From Sipunculus nudus (lineage: Eukaryota > Annelida > Sipuncula > Golfingiida > Sipunculidae), in NCBI GenBank assembly GCA_026874595.1, contig CM049322.1:44948840-45012839 (forward strand): 64,000 bases of DNA, read 5' to 3'. Below, piece by piece: positions 1 through 12,300 of this stretch. The position numbers and the translations under genes are program-made. The notes under the pieces are model-generated. The model was not told the origin of the DNA and searched no databases. It saw only the letters and a program-made list of their open reading frames with translations. Position 1 is the first letter of the stretch, and every line of letters begins with the position of its first letter.

Positions 1-405
1 TAACATGAACATTTCTTTGTTATCATTTTGTCAAAGCGTCCATAGATTCAGGAATGTCTATTGGCCAATCAGAGGCCGTCTGAGGAAGTTTCGGAAAGAA
101 GGCGGATCTGGCCAATCAGCATCAATGTTTCAGCCAGCGAATCAACAGATTTATAGAAATTTTAGTTATACTGCAATATCAATACATGGAATAATTTGTA
201 GACCAGAAGCACTTGGCAGAACATTTGATAACCAAAGACTGAGAGGCTGGATAGATGTTGTTGGTAGCTGTGGGTTAAAATAACGAACTTTTCCCCTGCA
301 ATCCAGACAAATTATTCCAATTATTTTCCCTCTGTTTATAGGTCCTACATATATACCAGTATGCGACATATAATTTTTGGGTTATTTAAAAATAAATGAA
401 CACCC

Positions 406-413
<8 letters not shown>

Positions 414-472
<59 letters not shown>
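414..472. repeat. (TA)n microsatellite
   Basis: About 30 uninterrupted TA units. A related tract lies at the paralogous place near 16,260-16,450. Confidence 0.95.
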
Positions 473-474
<2 letters not shown>

Positions 475-1135
475 AATTTCCTATTTTAATCACATGTTGC
501 ACCACACAAAAATGATTAAATATCAAATTTACAGAAACTGTGTGCCAAACTGATAACATTTATTACCATATGAAAATAGTTTTCTTAAAATCTTAAGAAA
601 ACTTCAGATCCATTACTGGGTTTTTAATTTTACTCAAAGCCATACTGAGAGGCATGCAAGGGAATATAAGCCTACGGAGAAGCCGTGAAATGATATACCA
701 CTTTCAATCTTACTGGTAGTTTAAGTTGTGATTATGAAATAAATATTACTATGAACAATTAATTTGCCGAAAACTGACCTGATGTCAGTCATATATAATT
801 ACACATTGAGCAGTGCAAACAAAAATGTTATATTCCAAAGCAGGCCTCTCTGTAAGGTTATCAGTTTAAATATTACGCATACAAGAAGTCCTTTATTTCC
901 AACCGTTCTCACTAAATCGAGTTGCATTATATAAATTTAATTCCCTTACCTGTACAAAATACATATTAATGACCTTTATTGCTAAACACAAGAAAGGAGG
1001 TCACAGTTGTTTTAACGTGATGCATTTAGACTGGAAAGAAATACAGTGGATTTTCCATTTCAATTAATGGAATTTATGTCATTTAACAAAAAAGGTCATA
1101 CAGACCTCCATCATTGGGCCTAAACGTGTGTGTTT

Positions 1136-1172
1136 GGGGGGGGGGGGGCTTGGAGGGGGCCCTAAAAAGCCT

Positions 1173-1252
<80 letters not shown>
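1136..1252. repeat. G13 run and (TA)n microsatellite
   Basis: G-run at 1136-1148, then a TA tract at 1177-1252 with one interruption. The IYIYIY-type ORF across it is an artefact. Confidence 0.95.
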
Positions 1253-1255
<3 letters not shown>

Positions 1256-1261
1256 TCGTGT

Positions 1262-1364
1262 GTTACTGTGGTTGCCTTTTATTCGCGATGGTTTTAATTT
1301 CGCGATATTGGCGAATGTGAAATAATCGCGGATATGAAACCCTCGGGAATTAGATGCCCCATCA
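1262..1364. mobile_element. Solo end of the CGCGAT MITE family
   Basis: The segment ggttgccttttattcgcgat and the following aaataatcgcggatatgaaaccctcgggaa match both ends of the element at 4175-4662. Confidence 0.45.
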
Positions 1365-1591
1365 ACTAAGATAACTTCTGAATATATACGTGTGAGAGTG
1401 TATGTGTGTGTATGTATATTGAGTTATTAGATCAAGTATACTCGCAACTACGGTCCCGGATGAAAGAAGGCGGAAGCACGGTTTTAAGACCTTAGAAATA
1501 CTCAACTGCAAAGTTTGAGTGGGGGGGTTGGGGCTGTTGTTACCACAAGCGGCTTAATTAATTATGCCCTTTTTCGACCTAAAAATTGAAA

Positions 1592-1593
<2 letters not shown>

Positions 1594-1677
<84 letters not shown>
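1594..1677. repeat. (TA)n microsatellite
   Basis: About 42 TA units. Confidence 0.95.
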
Positions 1678-1680
<3 letters not shown>

Positions 1681-3153
1681 AAGCGTCTCGCACCGTTTTC
1701 TTTTCTACTTCTTCATGGAGATTTGTGCACAAAGTCTGCTGGTGTTCCCGTTTTACATTTGTTCAGTCAGCTAGCGGGTGTTGCGCCTCCTTTAATCTTA
1801 AGTCCCCTATCCGCCTCTTAGCCCAATTGAAGACAGGACACAAACGTACGTAAAACCTGTTATCTTACCGATAGCCAGTCAATGAAAAGAAGAGATAGTA
1901 TTTTAAGTTTGATATTTTTATTTAAATTTAAAACTGAGGAAATTTTGTATTAAAGCTATATGAAAAAGCACTTGTATAGATAATCTGTGATACAAAAAAA
2001 TTCGAAATTGTTAAAATGAATTTTAATTGAAAACAATGACGACAATAATTATTAGATTAATGAAGGCAAAAACAAAAATGATAAAAGTCATCGGTAATTA
2101 TATTAATACTGTAACTGTTAGCCTGCTACTAATAATTACAATGTCAGGAGTTATTTTGTACAAGCTGATATTTTGCATTTACCTTCGAGACCATGCATTG
2201 CTAAAAATTGATACGTTTTAGATAAAAAAAAAATACGTTTCAGATAGTACATATCTGACAGCGAATATAAACATTGAACAAAACAATTGACCATGTTTAC
2301 ATTATTTTACATTATTGCATTATTTTATTTATTATGATAAATAAATAAGATTTCTAGTTTTAATATTCTATTTATTATTCATGTTTTTAAGATATAAATA
2401 AGAAACTATAATTTAAGGAATCAGTTAATCCAAACCAAAAGTTGAGTCTTATTGTATTACGATTTTCATTATGATGTGACAACAGTTTCTCGTCTTCCGT
2501 TAAAACCAAAAGGCTACAGTAATAATGATATTTTAAGAAGATTCTCGTTATATCATAACATTTTCCTGGATTTCATTCTCAACAATAAGACATACGTATA
2601 CACACGCACATATGGATATTTGTATATATATATATATATATATATTTACATAATAGACGGGTTCACATGAATTTTTTTTTCTCCCTGGGAAGAAATATAA
2701 CAAATCATTATAATTAATAAACATTTATGTAAAATAACTCAGGGAAGACTATAGGAATAGTGTTCACTGGCAACTCTATAACACAAATGGGTCATTTTCA
2801 GCATTTATTTATTTTCAGCACAATTGTCAGTTTGTTTGCATTCACTGTCTATTCATTTTTTTACATTAAATGTTTAATTTTGTATTCAGTCAGTACAGAT
2901 GTTTATGAGAATCCATAGCCAGATTCAGTTAATCCTGCATTATTTAGTTCTCTGTGTTTATATTAAATTAATTTGTTCATTTAATTGACTGTATTCAGAT
3001 CATTTTCATTCAGTTGTTAAATAAGAACTTGAATTATGTTAATCATGTTGGGAACTGTAGGCCCTGTGGCCATTTTTCCTGAATAAAGTTATGTTCTGTT
3101 CCGTTGTTCCAAATAATTCAGCCCTATAGAAGCTTTTAAGCCCGCCTCCAAAA

Positions 3154-3537
3154 GCCCCTTTCACACATTCACGGATCAACTTTCCGGGATCATCCGTGTA
3201 AATTTCGGCATCATCCGTATCAACTGCGGCTTTATCCGTGTTCACTTCGGCATCGCCCGTGTTCACTCCGGCATCACCGTGTAAGCATCCGGGATGATCC
3301 CTGGTGCACCGGCATGTTCGGAGAAAAAAAAATATACCTGCGCACTCTTTCGTCCCGGAGTACATGGATTAAAAATGGCCCGTATCACTCCTTGTTGGCA
3401 GCGTGCACCTCCGTGTAGCCACCGAATACATCCGGCAGTCCCCGTGTAGCCACCGGGGGATCCGTATTGAGGCCGGCATCTTCCAACCATGCTCCGGGAT
3501 GATCCGTGTTGCTATCCGTGAATGTATGAAAGCCTCA
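3154..3537. mobile_element. MITE-like element with internal 21-bp tandem array
   Basis: The left end CCTTTCACACATTCACGGAT is mirrored at the right end by ATCCGTGAATGTATGAAAG. Inside, six degenerate 21-bp units (consensus about ATCCGTGTTCACTTCGGCAT) run from 3192 to 3316. A further copy of the right end follows at about 3588-3622, so an insertion or partial duplication is likely. No coding region. This block is missing from the paralogous segment at 16.8 kb. Confidence 0.55.
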
Positions 3538-4174
3538 TAAACGAAATCGCGCTGCCGTCCCGGAACACGACGGATTAAAGTCAGGGATGGTCCGTGTTGT
3601 TATACGTGAATGTGTGAAAGCCCGAGTACCCTTTGGCAGAGGATTAGGCAACTTAGATAATTTTTTTTCCTCTGGTGTGCCATAGGTGAGGGTTACTAAT
3701 GTCAAATCACATGATTTTGGAAAATTTATTTTGTACGCTTCGGGTCGAGTCAGACCCGATAGCATTTACACATGCGATAGTTATGTTATAACTAGGTTTG
3801 GGCTCATTTAATACACATAACGTCACATTTTAAAAGAATCCTGTGGAGGTGCAAATTTAAATTGGACATATTTATTTTGTTAGGCCCATGTTCCTTGCAA
3901 TATTAGTTGTTTGCAATTCATTCGATTCCTCGGCACTGTCCTGCCTTCTGCATATAAATTTTAAAAAGATCTGTTATCATACCTAACACACACGAACACA
4001 AGGCAGCCAGGAATTCGGTAATCTTCTTTTTCAAGTTGACCACTAAAAAAATCTTTGCCAAGGGACGTATCTAAAAATGCGAGAAAGGTGTCGACAGGCT
4101 AATCCTTTCAGCTGCACGGATTAAATATCATAGCAAGAAACATAGTTGAACCCCTTCTACTTTGTCTCCGACTG

Positions 4175-4662
4175 TATACCGTGGTTGTATTTTTATTGGC
4201 AAGGGTTTTATTTTCGCGATAATCGCGTATGTGAAATAATCGCAAATATGAAACCCTCGGGAATAAGATGTCCCACCACATAAGATGATCAAAATGGTAT
4301 GATGCTTCTGCACAAACAGATGATTAGTTATCATACCCCTAGAATCAACCTAATCAGCAATCTTATAGGTTCATTGTATCTAAACTTGCCCATGCATATA
4401 AGCATTAATTATATAGCACAATACGCTGTATTTGCAGGGGATATGTCGACTGTGACACAAATTATAAGTAAATGAATGAACTAGAAATGAATGAATAAGT
4501 GAAGTTTTCGTCTTAAATTTAAAATCAATACAAATACTGCTGTACTCAGTGTATATAGATTATGGTGCAACCGCGATTAGGAAACCCTCACAAGACGTTC
4601 AAAATGAAAAAAATCGCGAAATTTCAGCATCGCGAATAAAAAGGCATTATCCAAGACACGGA
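4175..4662. mobile_element. MITE-like element with TTCGCGAT inverted ends
   Basis: The left end (ccgtggttg...ttttattttcgcgat) and the right end (atcgcgaataaaaaggc...ccaagacacgg) are imperfect inverted repeats about 490 bp apart. They are rich in CGCGA. A solo end of the same family lies at 1262-1364. The paralogous segment at 17.2 kb lacks it, so it inserted after the segmental duplication. Confidence 0.5.
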
Positions 4663-4828
4663 TCGTGTTTTGGGTGATTAAATTTCGAGATCTTGAGCGT
4701 CTGAAGTTCAGGTGGATATTTATGTGTGAGACAGACAGACAGAAATTAGTTAAGATTTATTAAGGTTTTTGTTGAGAGCAGAATCTTTCTTACACAACTT
4801 GTTAATATTCACGAAGTTAGATATTTGA

Positions 4829-4981
4829 TTAAACAGGGTTGCCGTCTCCTTTCTTATGATAAGGATCCCAGTATTCAAAGTCAGCCCTTGTCGCTTGCTC
4901 TAATGCACGATCACGTTTCTTCTTTTTTTCCTTTGACCTTTTCGTCTGTCAGTCTTTCATGGGCAGTGCCATCAACAGAAA
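4829..4981 (-). pseudogene. Unit E tail exon, copy 1 (frameshifted)
   Basis: Tandem duplicate of 5364-5515 with the same acceptor. It is one base longer because of an expanded A-run (T-run on the + strand near 4923-4930), which brings a TGA into frame before the RALEQATRADFEYWDPY block. Confidence 0.6.
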
Positions 4982-5363
4982 CTAAAAGTATAATGTACTT
5001 GTTTTACAAAGTGAACTCAAAGGTTAATTGATTTAAATACACAGATATGTGTGTATAATTTTATTCAATCAAATATAAAAAAAATATAATAAATTCTGCA
5101 AGAGTAATTATGCTCTTGAGTTAACAGAGTAAATCTGAAATGTTACATGCAGAGAGCCTATGGAATATGATCCACGCAATTATTCAACTTGTTAAAAACT
5201 ATTTTCAGTGTATCAATACAGGAAAAAAGTCATTTATAGGTGAGCGGGTCTCGGTCCAACAGACCGTGAGCTATAACTATTTTAAATCAATTTTGTATGG
5301 AAGTCTTATCTTTCTTTTGAATGACAACACAACGTGTTAATATTTATTAATTTAGATATTGGA

Positions 5364-5515
5364 TTAAACAGGGTTGCCGTCTCTTTTCTTATGAAAAGGC
5401 TCCCAGTATTCAAAGTCTGCCCTTGTCGCTTGCTCTAATGCACGATCACGTTTCTTCCTCTTTCCTTTGACCTTTTCGTCTGTCGGTTCTTCATGGGAAG
5501 TGCCATCAACAGAAG
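5364..5515 (-). pseudogene. Unit E tail exon, copy 2 (open)
   Basis: Acceptor acttttag, then 49 codons and TAA: SVDGTSHEEPTDEKVKG, RALEQATRADFEYWEPF, ending KKRDGNPV. It is the counterpart of the unit F tail. The matching juxtamembrane exon has been deleted from this duplication copy, so the exon is probably orphaned. Confidence 0.55.
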
Positions 5516-6551
5516 CTAAAAGTATAATGTACTTGTTTAACAAAGTGAACACAAAGGTTAATTGATTTATATTCACAGATAGGTGTGTATAATTTGATTC
5601 AATTAAATATTTAAAAAAAAAAATATAATAAATTCTGCAAGAGTAATTATGCTCTTGAGTAAACAGAGTAAATCTGAAATGTTACATGCAGAGAGCCTAT
5701 GGATTATGATCCGAGCAATTATTCAACTTGTTAAAAACTATTTTCAGTGTATAAATACAGGGAAATGTCATTTATAGGTGAGCGGGTCTCGGTCCAACAG
5801 ACCGTGAGCTATACCTATTTAAAATCAATTTTGTATGGAAGTCTTATCTTTCTTTTGCATGAAAGTCCTATCTTTAATGATTGCTTCTGAACATGTCAAT
5901 GTTCTCAAGGATGTGTCAAGCATAATTGCATAAACTGGTTGTAATACATCAGACCTTTTCCGCCAGTAAGCGCATTGTGTCGTATACTGATTTCGGGACT
6001 TATATAACTTGCCGGCTGATTTTTGTTAAATGAATCCAGATATAGCGTATCACCTTACAAGATACACATTCTTAGCATTTATCACTTAGATTATAAACGT
6101 AAATATATTTGTCGGTATCTCTGAGGCGAATATAATTAAGAACAATTAAGAAATAACTGTACACATGTAAACGTAACATCGCCTTCGGGAGATAAGACAG
6201 TTAAACAGGCGTTCAAAGTACAAACAATTACTTAATATTTTTTTTCTATTATGATGATATGGTTGTTAAGACTATCCGTTATAAGAAATGTAAATAAGCA
6301 TTCCGTTGTATTTTCCCTCAAGCTTTTACAATAAATGTTAAATAATGTATTCTTCAATTACAAAGTCTTATTTATATCCAAATTATATTGCCTTTGATAT
6401 ACCTTTTACATGATATGTTTTAAAAATTGGCTAGGAAGTATTTGTAGAGGCAATAGGAAGTATGTTTATGGTACACAAAATATATACCATACAAAATATA
6501 AATGTATCCTTAATATGACCATTAGTAATAGTTATATGATATAAAACAATA

Positions 6552-6659
6552 CTGACGTCTTGATACTCCGTGCACTTTTGTACTCACTGACGGGATCACA
6601 CTGTGAGTTGCAAATCCAGGCCTGCGGAGTGTAAGGTCCTGTATTCAAAAAGACGTCAG
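6552..6659. mobile_element. Short fold-back element, left duplication copy
   Basis: Terminal inverted repeats CTGACGTCTT/AAGACGTCAG enclose about 90 bp. A copy lies at the paralogous position 19179-19285, so it was present before the duplication. Confidence 0.45.
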
Positions 6660-7224
6660 ACCTCCCTACCTGTTTTTCTTTATAGCTCAGATAACACCTA
6701 GCGTAATAGCATTTAATCAGCCCTGTTATATTAATCCTATTTAATGTGTTTTTAGGTGTTAGCCGTCATCAGATTGTAATATTTTCAAAATAGCGATTGT
6801 CATCTTATTGTTTTCAATAATGATTGATACAGTATAATCATATCAAGAAGCGTGGTTACGGTCTCAATATGTATCTCTGACTAGAGAAATACGGGTAATA
6901 TTGATATTATCTGACTGGATTAATGCATGTAATTGTGATAAATGAATTAGGGCTGCTATCATATCAATTGATAAGATTCATTTTACACAAGAACACGTGG
7001 GTATGTCATTCTTACTGAAAATGTTACTCTTGGAGCACAAATGAAACTGTCACTGTATACGGATAATACATTCTACTTCCTGGGAATCACCTAGAATAAC
7101 CTCTTTTTTTCCTGGCAAGCATCCGAACCATATTAATTAATTATTGACGGGAGTTCAGGTTGGTAGGTTGACCTGTGGGATCAGCCTTGGAAAAGGTTAA
7201 TTTAGATAGGAAAAAGACTGCAGG

Positions 7225-7440
7225 CTTTAAGGTTTCAGTCCAAGTCTAAGTCCTTAAGGTTTCAGTCCAAGTCTGAGTCCTTTAGGTTTGAGCCTTCATC
7301 TGAGTCCTTGAGGTTTGAGTCCAAGTCTCAGTCCTTAAGGTTTGAGTCCAAGTCTCAGTCCTAAGGTTTGTTTCCAAGTCTCAGTCCTTAAGGTTTGAGT
7401 CCAAGTCTGAGTCCTTAAAGGTTGATTCCAAGTCTCAGTC
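7225..7440 (+). repeat. 27-bp minisatellite, about 8 units
   Basis: Unit about cttaaggtttgagtccaagt plus ctcagtc. Most units are 27 bp and one is 26. The array begins where homology between 3.7-7.2 kb and 16.8-19.9 kb ends. Confidence 0.8.
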
Positions 7441-7914
7441 CTTCTTTGAGTCAGGGTCATTTGGAACCTACATCCAACCTCCTTATTTGTTCATTCTTCA
7501 AATATGCATTTTTTTATATTCAATCTTTTGTATCTTACAATTGTATTTTACAATTATCATTGCTTATTATGATAAACGCCGGTTTGTTCAATTTTGCATT
7601 TGCATGTACAGTGTATATCAAAAATTGTGGTAATTTCAGACAAAGATCATGACATTCCCTGACTTTTCCCTGACCTTGAAAAAAATAATTTTTTCCCTGA
7701 ATTTTACCGACTGTTGGCAACCCTGCCGGGGGGGGGGGGCATTTTGCATATTTTCCTTAAAAACACAGAGAAATTAGACATTAATTTTGCAAAGGGGTAA
7801 TGCAGTACCATCTATCACAAACATCAGAAACTACGTACCTTGTGTACTTGACCTAGACTGAAAAATTGAATGTCACAAGTCAGATAACGGAATTAAAGCA
7901 ATACCACTTATAGG

Positions 7915-8110
7915 TGGGGGCAGTGGTCTAAGTAGAGGTGGTGGTTTAATGGTTAAGTTGTGGGGCTCATTGTCGAGAAGTCGCGAGTTCGAAACCCCCT
8001 CAGACCCCCACCATGCCATGTCCATTGGTCTAGGTCCTAACCACAAGAAATGCAGGATAAGCTTGATGAGCCAGTAGGCTCGGGTGTAAAAGCACAACAG
8101 ACTTTTTACC
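7915..8110 (+). mobile_element. tRNA-derived SINE
   Basis: A perfect Pol III A box (TGGTTTAATGG, 7942-7952) and B box (GTTCGAAAC, 7987-7995) are spaced like those of a tRNA gene. A non-tRNA body follows with a C-rich stretch. The tRNA stems do not close well, so this is a SINE head and not a functional tRNA. It is antisense to, and within about 35 bp of, the exon at 8142-8345. Confidence 0.65.
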
Positions 8111-8141
8111 GATAGGTGGAAGGGTCCTAACAATAACATAC

Positions 8142-8345
8142 CCAGCTTGGCCTTTCTGGCTGACAGACTGGGAGTGTCTGTACTGTAGCTGTCCTCCCCC
8201 AGCTCCTCCAGCAAATGGTCCCACTCTTTCTTGACCTGGGCCTGTGATGGAGTGTGATGACTCCTCTCCACCAGGTAATCATCATCATCATCAACATCAT
8301 CAAGGTGGATCTTTGTACTCACACAGTCATTCAGTAGCTTCTGAG
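8142..8345 (-). CDS. Downstream exon of the same coiled-coil-like gene
   Basis: Acceptor aacgcag (8346-8347) and donor GTATGT. The 204-nt exon (phase 1 to 1) encodes AQKLLNDCVSTKIHLDD, an acidic Asp run, then KKEWDHLLEELGEDSY and SLSARKAKLG. The phase match and absence of stops support a real exon. A tRNA-derived SINE begins in the intron just beyond the donor. Function unknown. Confidence 0.62.
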
Positions 8346-9180
8346 CTGCGTTTGTATGTAATAATTATAATGATAATAAAATGACTGTATTTCAATAATT
8401 AAATATATTTTATTTTTTATATATATAAAATTACAATTGCATACATATATATTTAATTATTTATTATATTTATAAAATTTTCATTGAAGTCGGAGCTTGA
8501 TTTGAACAGCATAATGAGCGTTTCAACTCCTGAGATATAAGTGTATCTAAAAAAATGCAACAAAAGATGACATAAAATATCTTGAATAAGGGACCACTTG
8601 CCAAATTAGATCCCTGACAATTCTGCGGGGTCTCCCACTTTTTGGTAGGCTGCCTCTCCTTATATGTAGGTGTTTGTCCCTTTCCGTATGTGCAGTTCCC
8701 CACATGTGGATGACTCTATTATTGTAGAAAACGCATGCACTAATAATCATAAATTATTAAAGTTTACTGTAATATTTTAATCAAATTCAAATGTATTCAG
8801 TTTAAACATTTATACTAAGGTGGCAAGGCGTAAGGTGTATCTCACCAGCCAGACTTAGATGGAGGCCACACGTTACCTAGAGTTGGCTTCTGGGCTATAT
8901 CTTGAAAGCTTGTTGTATGTTCTTTTCTTGAGCCATAAAGCACTGTCAGCTCTTATATTATCATTTCCCAAGAAATACCTGTATAAATAGCTTTGTGGCG
9001 TCTGCATGCAGGCCATTGCCGAAATCAAACACTGCTGGATCGGCATGCAGGTCCTGCCTTATGAAAGGGGACAAAGATAATACACTTGTTGGATTTTACC
9101 CGCGCAGGGGCCAGCTAGTATAGCAAGATACACCCTAGCTTTTATTCATATTGATTTAATTCACATCAGGACTGTCTTAC

Positions 9181-9316
9181 CTTCAGCATATGCAGCATCA
9201 TGTAGTCTGATATCTTCTACTTTGTCCAAAGCAGTGGCTCGTCCACCACCAGAGGGCGCTGCAAATTTTGGTCCAAATGTCTCTGCTGCTGCACGATTAG
9301 AGGCTTCTTCCACTTT
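9181..9316 (-). CDS. Exon of an acidic coiled-coil-like protein gene (possibly CCDC191-like)
   Basis: Open exon encoding KVEEASNRAAAETFGPKF, a GGGR turn, and DKVEDIRLHDAAYAE, followed by a perfect GTAAGA donor (9175-9180). It ends in phase 1 and joins in frame to the exon at 8142-8345, giving HDAAYAEAQKLLNDCVSTK across the junction. The amphipathic, Ala/Glu/Lys-rich make-up suggests coiled coil. The resemblance to the CCDC191 N-terminal region is from memory and weak. No other exon of this gene is recognised in the window. Confidence 0.6.
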
Positions 9317-9319
9317 CTT

Positions 9320-12300
9320 TGTAATAACAAAATGTAATCATTAATACCCGATGAAATTTGTTTACTCATTACTTCGAGATTTTATTGTTTGCAAATCATT
9401 TTTAAGAGATATTGATACTATTGCAATACACATCATGTTATCTTCAGTTAATGATAAGTATTACAGTTACCACTTTCATTTTATCTGCACTCGAATGAAT
9501 GCAAGCCTCCACTATTCACTTATTCAGTCAATATTCCAAAGTTCATTCTAGCATAAGTGATTGATTCAGTCAATATTCCAATGTTCATTCTAGCTTAAGT
9601 GACTGTAAATTTGTGAACATTGCTTAATGATGTTCATAAATCCAGACCATGTGCCTGATCCATACTCAATTTTTTTTCTTTGGTACATTCCCGAAATGTC
9701 CTGTAAATATCATGAGATTCTGTTCATGATTGCTTGAGTTATGTAGTGAACAAACACTAAAACACACACCCAAAGAGAATGAACACATACTCATCTTGTG
9801 GAGGCAATAAATATGAATATTCTTATTGTCATGCTGTTTATTACAACTGATGGTTATCATTACAAAGAGGACAAAGTTGTGATAATAATAATTATGATGA
9901 TGGAGTTTATCTTTATCCAGTTTTGTACATCATTGCCTGTGGTTACTCCCTGGTGAAAAAAAATAAAACAACAACAGAGGCAGTGCGTTCAGTAAAAAAA
10001 TGTGAAAAGTAGTAACATATAATGATAACAGTGATACCAGTGATAATGGTGAAAGATGCACACTTCATGGAAATAAAAGCACAAGGGATGGCCATTTATC
10101 TGAGCATTGCTTATCTCCAAAATTATTTATCTGAAATTAAAACTGAGAACCAAAATTATAACAAGTTATTCATAGTTAAAAAATACAACAAAACAATAAT
10201 AATGTCAAGGCTATTTGACACGTGTGCACTTTATTTTATATAATAATTAAATTACCCCTATAGATCCACTAATACTTGATAAATGGTGTGTTGCAACTAT
10301 ACATAAATAAATCAAAATTATCTAATTCGGGATCTCATATGGCTAAATTACTGCCATGTTGGACCCCCGATCATGAGAAGGTATGTTAAACCCGGGAAAC
10401 AAACAGGTGTGCAGGCTCCTATGGCCTGTTTGTGCCCAAATGTTGTGCAGAATCTTACGGGCCAAGCAGGTCCGTCTTGAAAAATTTTCAAGGTCCCAGA
10501 CGGCACGTAAGCATGTTTGGAGGCTGTTGACATGTTAAACAAATTCTACGAATTTGCAGCGATCAACGAGGCTGCAAGTAACTTGCTTGGACGGGGCACC
10601 TGCAAGGACTTCGCAAGTGAGCTGTGCTACACCAGAGGGGAGCACTGTATATTGGTCCAATCAGATGAGACGCTGTGCTCGAAGACAAAACGGTTTACCA
10701 GACAAGCGAGGAATACACGGAGCCAATCTTGTTCATTTCGTTTTGAGTGATAGCTCATCGCCCAGGCAACTGTTTGAACAGGCCACAGGCTCAGAGAGAA
10801 TGGCCCCGCACGTGGTTTGTGGGCGGAGCCTGATGCCTGTTGAGTGTTTGTTGACAGGCATTTTGGTTGGCGGCTAGTCACATCAGCAGTTTTGTCTGTA
10901 GACAGGGCCACCACCTTGTGTTTAAGTGCATTATAAACGGTCAAAATATGCAGCGAGTAAATAAGTAGCTTCTTCAGACGCGCAGGATTTCCGTGTAATT
11001 CCATGTTTTTAGATTAATAATATATGATGAAGTTACTTTTTAACAAAAATTTTCCAGAACTGTACAATATTTAGTCTGGTCTATTCTCTACATGTATAAA
11101 TTATTGAATAAATATTGTGTGTCCAAGATTTAATGATGTAATGTATTGATTCATAAAAATCCCCCATAATGCAGGAAACTTCTTTAAATAAGATTTTTAA
11201 GGCCCACTGACCACGTATTATATCAAAATTGGAAAGCCGTCGGACATCCATTGTCTCATTTATTACCCTCAATATTGGCATCCGGCATCTGGGATATAGT
11301 TCATCTAGGTCCACATCCTGAAACTGCATCCAGGTGTTAGCCCACTCATTTTGGCATGTGACATCTGACATCCATTTTTTAGTCTGTACTGTTCCCCAAC
11401 CTAGCTACAGGCGTGTAAGGCAATCAATCTTCTTAAATTGTTTTTCCTTGTTACCCATTCTTTAATCGAGTCTGAATGTTCGGGCTGGGGAGCGAGTATA
11501 GGATCCGGTCTACATGGGGGAAGGTGGAAAAGCAATAAAGCTTCTTGGAGTAACTCTGTGTTACTTATTTTCTATGTTACGTGACGTCCATTCTCTCACC
11601 TCGGTTGAATCTGCAATCTGACACATGAAGAAATAAATTAGTACATTGAGAACATGCAAAGATGTGATAACAGAGCGGGACTCAAACCACCTACCTCATA
11701 CCTAGAAGCCATCTGTGTAATCAAGTCTTTTCAAACTATTTTGACAGAAAAACTCCACCAATGTCCACCTGAGATTATTGTGCTTCAAGAGGTGGATTCT
11801 CCAAGGTACCGGTAATGGTATAACGTATTTCAGTCGGGGGCCAACCCCCACAGCCCCACTGTAATTCTGGAATGGTAAACGAGAATGTGAGGCAAAATGA
11901 AAAGCAGAATGTGTAGTAAAAGACAGTAGGAATTAATGAAACTGGGGCTGGCCACCCCAACACCCCTGCTAAAGTCACCCATGATATGTGTGCATACATT
12001 TGTCTGGAGGGCGCAAGACAAGGGATGAGAATGACGTAGGCACGACATGTGCATATTTGTCCTGTACCATGAGTCAGGCGGGCCCGGAGTCAGTTAAGCA
12101 CGCTAAAAAGGGAAAGTATCTGCAGAGCAGGGTTACGTATAATGTAAGGAAACACAAACATTTCTGAACCGTTTGACTGTATAGTTTACTGCGATGGAAA
12201 GAATATAGTTCGTTTTACCAACCGTTAAACACTGTTTTTTCGTGATCATTTTAAAAAGAATGTAGAGGAAGAGCAAAGATTTTTGATACAGAGTTAAATG

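Larger units (their letters stand above)
4770..5890 (+). repeat. Tandem duplication of about 540 bp containing the unit E tail exon
   Basis: 4,800-5,330 and 5,338-5,880 align over their length, each with a tail exon and the block ending in gagcgggtctcggtccaaca. Confidence 0.8.
370..7215 (+). repeat. Segmental duplication, left copy (partner 16,220-19,862)
   Basis: Matching blocks in order: 370-660 with 16,220-16,790; 3,680-4,080 with 16,840-17,240; 4,700-5,050 with 17,245-17,545; 5,590-7,215 with 17,545-19,862. The left copy has gained about 3 kb of microsatellite and MITE sequence, a tandem copy of the tail exon, and has lost about 650 bp holding the juxtamembrane exon (between 6,130 and 6,150). 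Confidence 0.75.

Noticed and set aside
5-283. 92-codon plus-strand ORF at the window start with CCAAT-like words
   Set aside because: No domain or splice evidence; the ccaatcag words alone do not make a promoter call.
1114-1821. ORFs encoding long IYIYIY runs (also 45,847-46,319 and 2,452-2,670)
   Set aside because: They are translations of (TA)n microsatellites with no other coding feature.
7225-7440. CRISPR-like array
   Set aside because: Repeats are contiguous 27-bp minisatellite units with no spacers, in a eukaryotic context.
7942-7995. Functional tRNA gene
   Set aside because: Pol III boxes are perfect but the acceptor and anticodon stems do not close; SINE head is the better reading.
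10627-11004. 125-codon minus-strand ORF
   Set aside because: No recognisable domain, overlapped by plus-strand ORFs of similar length in a GC-richer, inverted-repeat block; no splice context.
11081-11371. 96-codon minus-strand ORF starting MSDVTCQNEW
   Set aside because: Composition looks protein-like at first, but there is no domain, no paralogue and no convincing splice sites.
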